This document shows, piece by piece, positions 11,681 to 24,899 of a stretch of DNA of 64,000 nt. Origin of the DNA: Bryopsis sp. KO-2023 (lineage: Eukaryota; Chlorophyta; Ulvophyceae; Bryopsidales; Bryopsidaceae). The position numbers and the translations under genes were made by a program. The number at the start of each line of letters is the position of its first letter. Position 1 is the stretch's first letter. The notes under the pieces were generated by a model. That model made no database searches, was not told where the DNA came from, and was given only the letters and a program-made list of their open reading frames with translations. The stretch covers positions 2,542,001 to 2,606,000 of the forward strand of contig BSYQ01000005.1 in assembly GCA_030272585.1 (NCBI GenBank), written 5' to 3'.

Positions 11681-13467
11681 ATGAATTTTCCTATGAACGC
11701 TCCTTCATCCAGGTTGGGTAGCACTGGGATGCGACGCTGCGTTGGGCGCGTGGGCGCGCCCAGGGTCGTGCGAGTGGAAGCGGTGAACGGAAGCTCCAGA
11801 CCAGGCCCCTCTTCCGGAACTCGGGCTGCGAAGGATCACAGAAGACTGAGAAACCCTGCGCACCTTTGGGCGAAAGGGACGATGTCCACCACTGTCAAGG
11901 TCTGGATCAGGATTAGAGCAGGTCCACCAGCTTTCCAAAATCAAACAAAGGGAAGGGGGGGGGGAAGATATGTGTATTGATCTGGCATCAGTTGTAGAAC
12001 ATGAAATTCACCTCAACATATCTTTTCTCATTAATTCTGGAAGTGATTTTGCAACAACAATCAGGGAAATAGGATTTTGTTCTGGTTTGGTTAACATTAA
12101 ACTCAAATTTTCATTTGGGCAAGAAAGGGGGGAAGGTTTTGACCATGTACGAAGTTTTAAAAACTACAGCTTCTTTTATTTTCGTCTCAGAGAGTGGGGA
12201 ATTTCTGCAACCTAGTGAAACATGAAATCAGTTTTACCTGTCATAAAAAAACACCGAAAAAACAGGGGAAAAAAGAACAGGAGAGATATTTGTAGTGGCA
12301 AGCAATCATATATATATCTCACATGGTCGATCACTGTATTTTTTTTGCAAAAAATATAACCCTGGGAAAATGCCAAGCCAGTTTATTGTTCATTAGCTCA
12401 TGTTTTTTCCCTTTTTTCTCTTTTTTTTTCAAATATATTTTTGGCTGAGAGGGGTAGGGGCATCTCACAGATGAAACCAAAAAATATCGTTGCAAATGTG
12501 TGCTGGTGGTGTTTTTTCTTAGGATTATGGTGGAGCCAGCAGCTTGGAGAAATACATGAGACTGCCAGTGGAGCAGTATTCTGTTTTGGACCCAAAGCTG
12601 ATCACCATGTTGGACGATAACAAATTTCAACTCAGAGTGCCAAGGATCGATGTAAGTCTGACACACAGGTCCATCATTTTATTTTTTATTGCTGCTGGTG
12701 AACAAAAATGCACAGGATGCAAGAGAAAAAAAAAGAAGAAAAGAAAAAGAAAAGAAAGGAAATCAGGATGATATCGAAACTTCTGTGTGGCACTCCTTTC
12801 CACAGAAACTCGTTTATCGGCCGATTCGGCATGAAAGTACATAGCAAATGCCCTGCTGTGGTTTTTCGTTTTCTGTTTTAGTTATGTTTTCTTGATTGCT
12901 CGACAAAACTCTCCTTCTCGAATTGGAGAGTCGACTTCAAAAAACTGAAAAAAAGGAATGGAGGTTTGGGTTTTTTTCAATGAGATTGTCATGTTCTCCA
13001 TTTTTTTTTCCCCCACCCAACAGGTGATGAATGTCTGGATCGAGCCAACCGCCACCGTCAAAGTCACTCAACCCGAGAATCCCCCCCGAGTCAACCTCAA
13101 AACGGAAACCTGTGAAATCAACGGCTCCCGAGAGCTGTTGGACCTCCAGCTGGACGGCCGCTTCTACATGGTGTTCGAGGCCGAACTCCAATGGGACAAC
13201 GGCACCCCGACCAACGGAAATCGAGGCAAAATGATCGCGAATTCCAGCATCGATGTGTGGTGCGAAATCGAGCCGCCGTTCAATTTAATGCCGAAAGAGA
13301 TGCTGGAATCCACCTGCAACGTGGCTATGGATGGGCTGATGAAAACGCTGCTGCCTATTTTCATGTCCAATCTGAGCAACGATTATCGACAATGGGCTAC
13401 CAGCGAAACATACAGAACGGAGAGAGCGCAAACCACTTGGGCAACCCTGCCATCGCAGACTTACTGA
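11681..13467 (+). CDS. plastid DUF1997 family protein
   Basis: Three exons: 11681-11899, 12523-12651, 13024-13467, all phase 0, GT-AG, giving 263 residues. The first exon encodes a Ser/Arg/Val-rich leader typical of a transit peptide. The rest matches the DUF1997 fold known from cyanobacteria and plastids. Supporting segments are the PVEQYSVLDPKLITMLDDNKF region, VMNVWIEPTATV, a conserved central beta region with NGSRELLDLQLDGRFYMVF, and the EIEPPFNLMPKEMLESTCN-MDGLM helix near the C-terminus. Biochemical role is not known to me. The exon 1 donor (AAG|GTCTGG) is the weakest junction. Ends TAC TGA at 13465-13467. Confidence 0.85.
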
Positions 13468-15033
13468 GGAAAGAAAAGAAAAAACTGACATATGTATGAG
13501 GTCGATTGGTTGGTCGATGGATCGGTCGATTGTATGGGACTGTTGACACAGAACGCGTTTCGTCGTTTTCTGTTCGGAGAAAGAAAGTGGTTTCGCTCTT
13601 TCGTTCTATTTATATCTGCATTTTTTTTTTCCTTAAGTTCGATATCAGGAAACGTTCAGGGAAAAATCCCTATGCACAGAAGTGAGGAAGAAAATCGAAA
13701 AAAAAAGAAAAGGAAAAGAAATAGACCTGTAGGGATTTTTTTTTGTTGTTGTGAGATGTGCGGGGGGGGGTTTTCGCCTTTCGTTTGTGGTTTTTTTATT
13801 TGCTGTTTTAATCAGGGTGGGAAAAATGAGGAGAGTCGATGCATGTTGGTTCTATTTTGGGGTTTGTTTTTGTTGTTTCGGACTGTCGAGCTGCAGGGTT
13901 ATTTTCGTAGGGTCGATATTTCTCAACCTGCAGTTCCGGAGAAAATCAAAGAGACAGAAAAGGGTTATTGAATTTGATCCTATATCTCATTCTGTTTTTC
14001 TCCCTCCGGAAAAGCCTGCGAAAAAAATCAAAGAAACAGAGAAGAAGAACCCAAAAAAAAAAACAGGAGGAAGAGTGCGCATCTGTTTTTTTATTATTTT
14101 TTTTCCTTTAATTTCTGGCCTGCATAGGGGTGTTGGATCGGGCCTGAAGAATTGTGCGTAGGGATTGCGAGTGAGAAGATCGATTCTATTTTTGGACTAT
14201 ACTACGTATGACCCCTGTTTTTTTAGTGGTCTCTTTGTGACACTTGAACAATCTGTAACGTTAAAATTTGCGAACGAAGTTTTTGAGTTGTTTCTTTGGC
14301 TGACCCGTTTGTTTTTGTATGGAAGCTTACCACCCCAGCTCAGGGACATTGTTCTGCAGGGGGGGGGGGGTAAATCCATTTGTTTTACATCAGCATTCAA
14401 AGCAAATATCTGCAAGTGGAATAGTGGGATTCCAGCAGGGCGGACTTTGTTTTGCCTTATTTTTCTTTATTTTTCTTTTTTTGTTTTCTGGAGGTGGGAG
14501 GGGTATTTTAATTGAGATGTCAATGCAAAGCACTTTTGGGGAACAAGTTTAGAAGTAGGGTTCCAGCAGGAGGGTTAGGTTCTCTTTCTGTTTGAGATTG
14601 GCCTTGATCTTGGCTGAATGAGCACAGCTGTGTATCCATCACAGTAAATATGGAGAATGTGCCTGTATCCAGAGTAAAAAAAAACTGATGAACGATCAAG
14701 ACTGCATCTGAACTTCGTTCTACAAAATACTCCCAACCAAATCTCTGAACAGTCTAAGCCACCTCAAACACACCACTCACTGATCAGCTGTCCTAACTGC
14801 AAAAAGTACTTAGACAAAATCACCTGAACTTATATCTGTACATACCCAAAACTATATTCTGACGATGATGCTTCCCTATTCAAGAGCGCCTTGCATGTCC
14901 ACGGCGTCCGTGGAGCTGCATGTTCTTATTCTCTCGCGGGGTTTATTCCTCTCCACAAGAAAATCCCAGTATGTGGGGGAGACGGAAAACAATAAAAATC
15001 CAATGAAGCAAGTCGGGGGACCTCTTGCGCATT
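13468..15033. other. convergent intergenic, T-rich, no gene seen
   Basis: Lies between two convergent stops. The left part is T- and G-rich with long open plus-strand frames (13492-13971 and neighbours) of low-complexity, Phe/Cys/Lys-rich translation, more like a 3' UTR than a protein. A G-run lies near 14360. Confidence 0.55.
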
Positions 15034-17323
15034 CTATTCCCGAGGCGAAAAAGCTTTCCTCCAAGCGTGCGGTCCCTGGCTGTGAACGACGACTCTGTGG
15101 CGCTTCGAGCTCGGCTCACTCTCTGTACGATCCAGCACCCTCTTAACTTCCCTCACACAGGCGCCGCCGCCCTGCCTGGACTGACCCACGTTGTTCACCA
15201 CCATCTTCCCCACGCCCATACTCTGTAGCAAAAGTTGGAAGCAGTTCCGACTCTCCTCTGCGACGGCGGCTGCCACCGTCTGGGCAGTTTCCGTCTCCTT
15301 GATTTTCCGACGACACTCCTCGATCTCTCTCTTCAATTTTATGACCTAAGCAACACTCGTTCGAGTTGATATTCGCCACAAGACGTTTTAAAATCAAGAA
15401 GCTGTCACAACTCTGCTCGTTTTCTGTGCATCTAGAAGAAATGCCATCTCGACCGTTGTCTGTGCATCGTTTGGGGTCGAGCCAGAAGTTGCAAGGTCTG
15501 TGTATGAACTAGGAAAACACCCTCGACACCACCACCCACCTCCTTTGCGTGCGACGTTTTCATTTCTGTCAAATACCGTTGCATGACATCGTGCAACGGA
15601 GGAGGCGCCGCTTTAGGATCTCCTTGTTTCGCCCGCCTATTGGGAACAAGAATCGGCAACTACACGACGAACAAAAGCCAACAGCTTCAGTTGGGCTATC
15701 ACAAAGAACTCTGATCAAACATCTGTCCAGGTGCATTCTTCGAGCATTCCTTACCAGCTTCGCCTTCACCACTTGATCCGCCTCCGCAATAGAATCCGCC
15801 GCCAGGTGCGGTTTCAAGCCGTGCAGTTGTCCGGGCCTGTCCTCGACGCTGACTGTCGAAAGCACAGGAACTGGTCGACCTTCCTCGATGAAAACCTCTT
15901 TCGCTGCACTGCGTCTGCCTCTGGCGGAAACTGGAGAGTCTCGTTGCCTTTTCATAGCTTGAAGCTGCTCGGCTGCGATCAATTCCCTCTCGTCGGTTGG
16001 AGAGTCGCTGGGAGTCGTAAGACGGCCCTCCTCCTCGCTTGTTCCACCTCCATCGGTCGTTGCTCGAGGCTATAAGCAAAACGGCACGTTATTACCAAAC
16101 TCTTATTTTCTTTAGAAAGGAAACACCTCTCGGCAATTCCTCCATCCTCTTCCTAAACTCCTCAACTCCCGCGAAAAGAAAAGCAAAAGCAACAAACCAG
16201 ACGCACATATGGATATTCCAGACGATGGTGTATTCCCACCCTGCTCACCGCAGGCCCTTCTCCCTCCATATCGAGCTGGCTACTTCCGATGACCCTGGCC
16301 AACGTGGGAGGGTGTTGTATCACAGACGGGGGCGTCAATTCCAGCAGCGACTTGTTGAAGGATAGACCGCCAGCCGAGAAAACTTTCGGCGTGTCCATGG
16401 GAACGCTGTGCGCAATTCGGTGGAGTCGGTCAGTCAAACTGTGACAACATGATGCCAGTTGGTATTGAGCTGAGAATGCCACAGATGCGAGGGGCCTCAC
16501 CTTGTTGGAGGGGATCTTTGCGTCGGCGCGGAAACCCTTACAGGTTGCATCATTACCGGGTCGAACTGGTAGTAGTCGTCTCCAGGCGCTCGCCTGCGAC
16601 AGGCGTTGATTTGCTCGTTCTCCGTTGTCATCGCGCGCTCAGGGAATTTTGCCTGTCGAGAAAAAAAAACCATCCCATCCCATCTCAGCAAAAGCCAACG
16701 CCACTGCAACGACATTCAAAAGAGCGAGAATCGACCTGTCCTTACTCGTTCGAAGGGGAGGAGGTGTTTTTCGTAGAGCCGTTTGATGTGGAAAGATAGA
16801 TTCGTCATGTTTTTCGGCGGGTCGAAGAGTCTCCCTATCCCTGCCCAGCGCTTCTCATAGCAAACCTGCAAAAAACAGCACCCCACATCACATCAAGCCG
16901 AGCCAAACACGGGAGACATGCCGCTTCAATGATTCGACAGCCGAACACCGCCAGCACCCAGACCCAATCCCCCCCCCACCTTTTCTGAACCTCCGAATTC
17001 TTGGACCACACTCCACAACTGCGCCAAATCCAATTCCTTCTTGCTGAACACGGGGACCTGCTTCGCAAGAAGAGAACAAACTACGTCCAGTCCCATCAAC
17101 ACATAAAAGCCACCCATCCATGAACAAAATACGCCATCGCGTGTGCTATCTGTCGACAACGTCCCCTCACCCTCAATTTCTCGCCTGTCTCCTTCGTGTA
17201 CCACTTGTGCAACTCGTCCATGAAATCGGCCATCGTGGGCATAATAACGAGGGGGTCCCAGGTTGTGACCCTCCTTTGATCGACCGCCAACTTCCCCGCA
17301 AAGTTCAGCGGACCGATTTGCAT
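15034..17323 (-). CDS. ARID (AT-rich interaction) domain protein
   Basis: Eight exons: 17171-17323, 16980-17057, 16746-16865, 16501-16652, 16249-16438, 15755-16069, 15540-15659, 15034-15345, phases consistent, about 479 residues. The first three exons encode an ARID domain (about 30-117): FMDELHKWYTKE, then VPVFSKKELDLAQLWSVVQEFGG, a Lys/Trp segment YEKRWAGIGRLF, and the final helix LSFHIKRLYEKHLLPFE. ARID domains bind DNA and sit in transcription or chromatin factors. The middle is polar and probably disordered; the last exon begins with a charged, coiled-coil-like helix (IKLKREIEECRRKIKETE). The chosen ATG at 17323 lies just before the domain. The sequence up to 17820 keeps open frames and could hold an upstream exon, so the N-terminus is uncertain. 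A nuclear location is inferred. Confidence 0.82.
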
Positions 17324-18058
17324 GTTTGTCTCCGTGTCGGAATCCAGCGCGCTGCAATGCTACCCGCCGCCCTGTGCAACAACTTTCTTTTTCCCTTTTC
17401 GGAACGATCACGGAGGATGCACTGGTTCAAAATGTCAAAACACGACAAAAGTGTAGCTATCTCGGACGGTAGGCCCCTGTCGAGAATCAGACTGGTGTTC
17501 GAGGAAATGAATGTGAGTTGGAGGCCTGTTGGTGTCGACCTCAATCAACACCGAAGGGCCGATTCTGATGGGAATCGGATTAAGAGATGTGGAACGTCCA
17601 ATGAGGGACTGTTTCATTGATTTGGATTTCGCTTTGGATCCGTCCAAGAAAAGGTGTCATTAGCTGGATGGAAAGCACATCGCATTGTTGGAAACCGGGA
17701 ACCCCGTCTCCTTTCCCCGTTTTCGAAAGCGGCATCCGCCGAAAGCCCAGGAAATTCACTGAACGTCCCTCCATAGGATCAGAATAGGGCAAGACGGGAC
17801 AAGGAGACCGCAAACTGAAACCATACAGCTGGAGAAGGAAAAGGAAAACGGGAGACTCTCAGTACTTAACCCCCAAACATCCAAGAATCCACAAGCATGT
17901 TCATCGTTCTACAGCCCACAAAGCCCTGGAGCCAGTCTCTCTCTCAACATCCTTTCCTCCAAACAAAATAACAAATCCCAAAATCTAGGTTCTTTGCAAA
18001 AATCCCTGTGTGCACGCCCTTAAAAATGGAAAAGAATTATCAATTGTAGGTAAAAACA
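17324..18058. other. possible 5' leader of the ARID gene and intergenic spacer
   Basis: Minus-strand frames of 60-80 codons (for example starting near 17774) precede the ARID gene, but I could not join them to it in phase. They may be 5' UTR or a missed first exon. The left end is the 3' flank-to-promoter spacer towards the S1 gene. No repeat seen. Confidence 0.4.
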
Positions 18059-21000
18059 CTAGGGAGTCTTTTTCAGGAGATCCGCAAGCCTCGTTTTCAT
18101 TTCGTCCCTGGACATCGCGGTGGTGACGTGGACCTCTTGCAAACTCCGACCGGCTCGGCTTACGATTGTATAACCCTGGGAAACTTCCTCTCTAGACAGC
18201 CAGACCTCCAGATCCTGCAATGCAAATTCAACAGTGATTCACCTCATTCACACATTCAGGTCGAGTGTCAAGTGCTGCCCAGTTCTTGTTGAAGACTTTG
18301 AAAAAGTTATTCAGCAGGCCTGGAATTTGATAACACACAGGTGCACCATGAGACCTCACCTGTGATACAGCACGAGGGACTTCAGCATATCGACCGAATT
18401 CCACGCTGTCCACCTTTTCTTCGTGTCTCAATTGTTCCACGAGAAGCTCGAGTCCGGGCAGCGGGATGCCAGAGGTCTTCCACTGCAGGTCAGACACCGT
18501 TTCTGTGTCCAGAGGCATCAGAGTGTCCAGATTTTGCTCGATGGGGTCTGCCTGGGTTTGTCTCAGGGACAGTCTGAGTCGGCAGCTGCCCTTTTCAACC
18601 GCGGTGACCATGACCTTGACTTCGTCCCCTGAAAACAATCCAGAAAAAGACACGAAACGATATGAGTGCATGTCAGATGCCAACCTTTCCGAAGGCAAAT
18701 TTTCCACCAGTTTTCCAGCAGAATCAGGACATACATAACTGGTTTCGCAGGCACCCACCCCTCAGGTCTATCTGAGCACTCTTTAGAACCATAACCAGCT
18801 GCAACCCCCCCCCCCCCCCCCTTCCATATATGATTTTTGAGAAGTCGATTGTTCAAAGTTTTGCCATGAGGGCACAACAGCCACTGAAAAACAAAAAGAC
18901 CTCCCACCTGGCTGCATGACATCTTCCGGGCCGTCCCCTTGGTTCCATGAAACCTCCGATCGATGGATCATGCCATACACCCCGTGCTGCACCCCATCGG
19001 GGGAAATCACGCTCACGAAAGCTCCGTAATCCGTGATGTTGGTGATGACCCCCACCACGATGTTCCCCACTTTCAAGTCATCCAGGGAGTCCCGGAAAAT
19101 TTGGTCTGTCTCAGAGAGCACGCACTGGTACGTCGCTCGATTTACCTTTCATTCAGGGAAAGCCAGAAAAGGAAATTATTCTCAAGTTTCGTTTCATTTT
19201 GTTCGATCGAAAAATTAAAGATAGAGTCTGTGGCTTCATTTCTATTATCTTTTATTATTATTTTTTTTTTTTCCATGGGGGGGGGGGGGGGGAGGGAGGG
19301 GGTCCTGCCATTCGTGTTCCTTTTAAGTTTTTCAAATGTCATGCTGCTCTTGCTCTTGTAAAAACTCTGCTTTTTCTCTTTGTTGTTCCTTCTTGCACCT
19401 TTGCCTTTTCGCACAAGTTTCTTTTCTTTTTTTCCCTCTACCTTATCAATTTTTTATTTTTTGTTCTCTCTCTCTCTACTCGGAAAATAAAAATGAAATG
19501 GAAGCACCCTCTTTGGAGAGTACTCTTTTTTTAATCCCAAGTTATGACCTCCTTTCTGACCCACTTTCTATTTTTGGAACACAGCAGGACATAGGAACTT
19601 TGTAATAGCAATTGTAAATATGCTTGAACCATCCTCTTCCAAAAAAAAAAAAAAAAAAAAAATAGGCACCGTCCACATAAAGAAGCATGGACATCGATAC
19701 AACTACTCTTTATCACACTAAGGGATTTTCCATTCTAAAATAAATAAAATTTCATAATTTCAGTACAAATTATGACAGGGATGGAGGCCATATCATATCG
19801 GCAACGATACATAGCATTCTAAATTCGGCACCGTCCCCCCCGCCAGTTATTTCTCTATTTTGCAAAATTACAGGATAAAACACTGCATCTTACCTGTGCG
19901 ACTTTGGCCCTGATTTTTTCACCGACGAGGTAATCTTTTGATGCAGTCCTCTCCTTGGGGAGACGTGAGGGGTCCATTTCAACGAAAGGAATAAATCCTG
20001 AAAAACACCACATGGACCACAATTACCACAAAAAGTAATGTAAAAAATGCTGTTGAAGAAGCATTAACATTATCATGTGTTTTTTTTTCAAAATCAATGT
20101 TCGAAGGGGATCCACATCAGGCCAGATCGATTTTGAGCGGAGAATTATTGGGGGGAGGATTGTAGGGTTCAAAGCTATCAACAGAAACAACATTCTCAAA
20201 TGACCGGAATGTTATTTAAATGTGTCTTTCCATAATAATAATGATGGGAGAGAATGTCCCATGAATTTCCAACTCCATCTGCGGCACATTTCTGTGAGTA
20301 GGAAACACCAAACAATATTGTTTTGCCTTGTGTGTTAAAAAATATAAGAAAAACATATCAAAACGAGTGAAACTCACCTCTGATTCCCTCCACGGAGACT
20401 ACACATCCTCCCTGATTAACGGCTTCGATGGTGCCTTCCCAGGGAATCCTGTCCCACCTCATTTTCAAAACTTTCCCCCATCCCGGGACGTGAGGCTCCT
20501 CGCTCGAGGGACCCTCCGAAGTTCCGGCCGTATCGGCAGCACCGCTGGTTGCTGCATGTCTGTCATGGCAAAAGAGCAAATTTGAGAAGAAAAAAAAATA
20601 CCCATGCACTCATAATTTTGTAATGATCATAATTGTGGAAGACAGCCTCGAAATTGTTCAACCTGAAGAGAAATTGAATCAGGGGACCCTACTTTGGACA
20701 AGAGCAGAAAACAAAAAAGGAAAAGGGTGCAAAATACTACAAAATAAAAATAAAATAAAATGAGCTCCAGTAATGTTAGATTTCCTTTCTTCTTTGAAAG
20801 CAAAGTCACAACTGTGGGATTTTTTTTTCATCAGCCAGGTTAACTGAGATATTGTCTTCCTGTTAAATGATATTATTTTTTCATGTTTATTCCTCCCTAT
20901 GTTTTTTCCCCTTCTACTGCAAAAAACAAAAAAAATAAAAACACGACAAACGAACGCCAACTGTGATCTCTCTGCCTCTCTCTCTCCCCGCCTCCTGCCT

Positions 21001-21511
21001 TCGGTTTTCTTTTTAAAAACTGCCGTCGTGGTGGAATCTATTTCAGCCACCGCGACGTATCGGGATTCGTCATGACGCCTCGCACCTCGATTGAAGACGA
21101 CTTGCGCGAAGTGACTCGCGTCGACCGCGTCCACGTCCGACCTACGGCGCTACGCAATTTCAGCCAACAATGCAGACTCCAAGCAGATCTTCGAACGAGA
21201 AAAACCAAGTGAATCAAAGCACTCCTTCGGGGCCACCAAAGATCCCCCTCTATCCCACCCCCGAAGGAAAAGGAACTCGACAAGAGCGGTAACTGCCGTT
21301 GCATCCAATCGAAAATGACTGCGGGGCCCACAGAGAGGATGCGCAACACAGACAGGTGTTCCGACCGCTGGAGTTTCGCCAGAATTCTTTCTGACACGGA
21401 TATATTTCCAAACAGATTTTTATGGTTTGAAACACCCACCTGTGGGAGACGGGCTGGGCGAATGGATCCCACGCAAAGGGGGGTCGTTGGAATTTTTGCG
21501 TTCCCCAGCAT
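18059..21511 (-). CDS. chloroplast-type two-S1-domain RNA-binding protein
   Basis: Seven exons: 21440-21511, 21086-21141, 20378-20559, 19894-19997, 18908-19124, 18360-18628, 18059-18214, about 351 residues. A first S1-like repeat runs from WDRIPWEGTIEAVNQGG through FIPFVEMDP to KIRAKVAQ. A second, more canonical S1 repeat follows (VGNIVVGVITNITDYGAFVSV, GMIHRSEVSW, VKVMVTAVEKG-LRLSLRQ). The C-terminal block (PLPGLELLVEQL, SRAGRSLQEVHVTTAMS) matches the extra domain of plant plastid S1 proteins such as Arabidopsis At3g23700. Such proteins bind plastid RNA. The first two exons, which give a transit-like leader, were placed by phase alone; the 21142-21439 intron has a weak pyrimidine tract and could be wrong. 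The gene starts 206 bp from the divergent ABC ATPase. Confidence 0.85.
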
Positions 21512-21717
21512 CCCGTGCGCAAGAATAAGAAAGAAAGCGTCTCGATCTTCCTACGTCTGTTTAGCGAAAGCCTTCGCCGCCCACCATATAACCAATTCAC
21601 CAATTCTACTTCCATCGAAATCAGATGCTTCCATGTCTGACTTCCCTTTTTTGGCTATAAAACTGCGTGGCGATGGGCGCCTGACGAACATTTTTTTGCC
21701 ACACAGAATTTTTTGCG
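21512..21717. promoter_or_regulatory. short divergent promoter region
   Basis: Only 206 bp separate the start codons of the S1 gene (minus) and the ABC ATPase (plus). The two genes must share or abut promoters. No specific binding motif was recognised. If the S1 start is misplaced the interval would be longer. Confidence 0.45.
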
Positions 21718-24270
21718 ATGGCTGGCGGAAACGGAAACATGACGAGTGCTGATAAAAGCTCAGCAAAGGAGTGCTCCATAGAGGCGAAAAACTTGCACTT
21801 CAGTTATCCAGGCATCGGTGAGGGTGGCGAACGGGGCGTGTGTGCCGTGGACCTTAATAGTTAAGGGGAGCATCCCCAGACGCAGAATCCCACAAACAAA
21901 ATTCGGGCAGGAAATGCTACATACTCTTCACCCCCCAAAAAGATATTTTTTGAAAAAAGCAACGGCAATGATCATGGATATTTCCACCACAGAAGAATTG
22001 GAGAGGGTAGAAAATTTCGCTTCCTTTGAAGGAAGGAACTTGGCTTTTATGTTTTGTTGAGCCGTCAACCCAGTCTGCAATTCCTTTTTCGTTTATTTGC
22101 TGTCTCTGTGCATATGTGCTTTTTTTAGCTTTGTTTTTCAAAGCTTTTCCTGTAGCTTTTTTCAAGCTCTTCTTTAGCTTTTTTTCAAAAGCTTTTTTCC
22201 CTAAACTTGTGGATAGATGGACGACCTCTGCCAGGATTGCCTCCGGTTCTGGATGGTGTCAGTTTCGCATTACCCCCCGGATCTCGATGTTTGCTGATCG
22301 GACCGAACGGGGCCGGGAAAACCACGATGCTGAAAATCCTTGCGGGAAAGCACATGGTGGATGGGGATTCCATCAGAGTGCTGGGGAGGTCGCCTTTCCA
22401 CGACACCAAACTGACGTCCGACGGCGATCTGGCATATGTCGGGGGTGCCTGGGAAAGAGACGTGGCTTTCGCTGGATACAGAGTTCCATTGCAGGTGGTT
22501 AATCGATATTTTGATATATAGATATATAGATAGATAGATATGGACATATGGACCCCATATGTTTACTTATTATCGTTATTTTGGTCCGTTCCATACACAC
22601 ACGGACCATAATTTTTCTGCCCAAATTCCTACCATGGAAGAAATTTTTTATTGAACAAAAGTTGACGAAAACGAAATGGTTGAAACAAAATGACGACTCC
22701 GGTGTTAAAGATACACTGTGCAGCGTCACCCCATCCTTATTTTTTTTTCCTGTTTTTGTGTTGGTTCAAAAATTAAAAAAACATAAAATGTGTCATTTTG
22801 CAGGGTGATTTTCCAGCTTCTCAGATAATAAAGGGCATTCATGGAGTGGATCCCAAGAGGGCCGAACGTCTCATGGAAGTGATGGATGTGAATCCGGATT
22901 GGAAAATGCATCTGGTGTCTGACGGCCAGCGGAGAAGAGTGCAAATTTGCGTGGGGTTGTTGAAACCGTTCAAGGTATTGCAGTTCGACCGACGAGTTGC
23001 TAAGTTTGGAGCTTTTTTGAACTACCTTTGAATCAGACAGAAAGTTCTCGCATTCTTTACAGCTTATTTGTTTATTTATATGTTTATTTATTTACTTTTA
23101 TCTATTTATTTTAATTCATCCTGTTCCCCAACAGAACTGCAACTGTGCACCTTCATATATTCGCCAATTTCTATGCATGCGTTTTTTATTAATTTTTTAT
23201 CTTTTGTTTTGTTTTTTCTTTTGCACATGAGGTCATGAAAAAAAATATTTGCTGTTTTTTTGGGGGGGCCAAACAGGTTCTTTTGCTGGATGAAGTTACG
23301 GTGGATTTGGATGTTTTGGGGCGGGCTGATTTGATGCGTTTTCTCACGGAAGAGTGCGAACAAAGGGGGGCCTCCATCATTTACGTAAGACCACTCTTTT
23401 TTTCAGGATTTTTTTTTCAAACATTGTAACATTGTGTCGAGCAAAACATGGCAAGAATGCCAAATATCAAGGATGTATATGGAACATCCGACAACAATAT
23501 CTTCACACCAGTGTTATCGACATTCAGGAAAAACGAAGTTGATTAAAATATAAAATCTAAAAAAAGTTTGAAGCAAAAATGCAAAAACAATGTTCATGTT
23601 TCAATTTCACGAAATGTCGCAAATTTTAGGTTTGTTTCTATGGTGGTACGGTTTTGAGCTGGCTGTCGTCTCGGCCTTTTCTTTTTTGCATGGATTAGGC
23701 AACCCATATATTCGATGGATTGGAGGGCTGGCCCACTCACATGTCGTTTCTGGCCGGTGGACATCTCAAAGTGTTCGAAAAGGTTTCTGCCTTCCCCGAG
23801 GTTGCCGAAATGCGACTGCTCGATCTTGTTATCAGGTAAGGGCTCCCATTTTTTTTTCCAGAACAGAAGAATGACCTGAGTTTTTTTGAAACTTGGCTGA
23901 ACATCCCCTGCTTGTGGTGCCACGCGAAAAAAAAAAGGCCCATCGAGAATGCTTAGGGTTTTGGGGGGTTTGGCATATCCGACCTCACTATTTTACCAGT
24001 GTCCAAAAAATTTTTTGGATTTTACTTATTTCCTCTCTTTTTTACTGATCACTTCTGTTTTTCGTCCATCCTCCATTCAATTCCAAAGCACAATTTTTTT
24101 TCCTCCCCAGGTGGCTAAGGGAGGAAAAAGAAGTCGAGGAAAAGCAACGAAGCCTGAAATCCAGCAAAGACAAAGAGGCACCCGTCGAGCAGCCCTGGAA
24201 CAATGGCTGGGCTCCAGGACGGCTGGCCTCCTCTCTGGCCGGCAGCTCCAACACCGTCTTGCGGATGTGA
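21718..24270 (+). CDS. ABCI20/CAF16-type soluble ABC ATPase
   Basis: Six exons: 21718-21817, 22217-22494, 22804-22974, 23277-23384, 23699-23835, 24111-24270, 317 residues, all GT-AG and in phase. It is a single nucleotide-binding domain without membrane segments. Motifs: Walker A GPNGAGKT (62-69), the Q-loop region ending [10 protein letters not shown], signature [10 protein letters not shown] (164-173), Walker B VLLLDE (184-189) and H-loop ATHIFDGLE (His222). The motifs FSYPGIDGRP and [19 protein letters not shown] are those of plant ABCI19-21 and yeast CAF16. CAF16 associates with the CCR4-NOT complex; the plant proteins are reported as a soluble complex near the ER. Intron 1 ends in a string of AGCTTTT-like words (about 22125-22200). 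A retrotransposon sits about 300 bp past the stop. Confidence 0.93.
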
Positions 24271-24572
24271 TTTCCTTGCTTGTCCATTTTCTTTTTTTTT
24301 CTCGGAGGTTTTCCTTTCGCCTTGCTTGTGGAAACTATTATTTGGGATTTTTTTCAGGGTGTGCATGATTGTTACAGTGTGCAGGGATTCTTTTTCAGAT
24401 TTATTGGGGGATGATGTGACTTTTCGTCTATTTGCATTCTTTGGTTATTGGGGGCAGATAAGATTTGCGAGATGATTGGGGAAGGGCAACTTGAAGGGCA
24501 ACTTGTCGGGAATTTTTTTCTTGATTCTGGTTGCTGAAATGACTGAGGGTATGTCGTTGGGTTTTTTACTTG
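24271..24572. other. 3' flank of the ABC ATPase gene up to the retrotransposon
   Basis: About 300 bp, G/T-rich on the plus strand, probably the 3' UTR. It ends at the insertion site of the LTR element; the last four bases (24569-24572, CTTG) are the left copy of the target-site duplication. Confidence 0.6.
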
Positions 24573-24899
24573 TGTTGGACCGGGTAGAACACAAGTACTG
24601 AAAGACAGACATAAGAGCGTCACATCAACAAATCCACACAACGGACACTCATTTCTAATGAAAGTACTACCACACGATTTGACTCTGAGAGCGATGTCAA
24701 ATGTGTTGAATCGACTGGTCAGTGCGGGTGAGAGGCCCCATGGCAGTGGGGGTTTTACGTTAGAAGTACGAGGTATGAGTCAGTGGAGGAAGTGTGAGAG
24801 TTGAGTGAGTCGGGAAGGAACGTCTGTGAACGGGAGTTCGGGGTTGTCTTTTTGTTGTAAGACTTTTTTTGCGGAAGGCTCGTTCTTCCAGTAACAACA
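24573..24899 (+). repeat. 5' LTR
   Basis: 327 bp, identical to the 3' LTR except for one base at 24821. Its last base A is also the first base of the gag-pol ATG, so LTR, primer-binding site and coding start overlap. Confidence 0.95.

Noticed and set aside
13492-14161. Long plus-strand frames after the DUF1997 gene
   Set aside because: The translation is Phe/Lys/Cys low-complexity from T- and A-runs, directly downstream of a stop; more likely 3' UTR.
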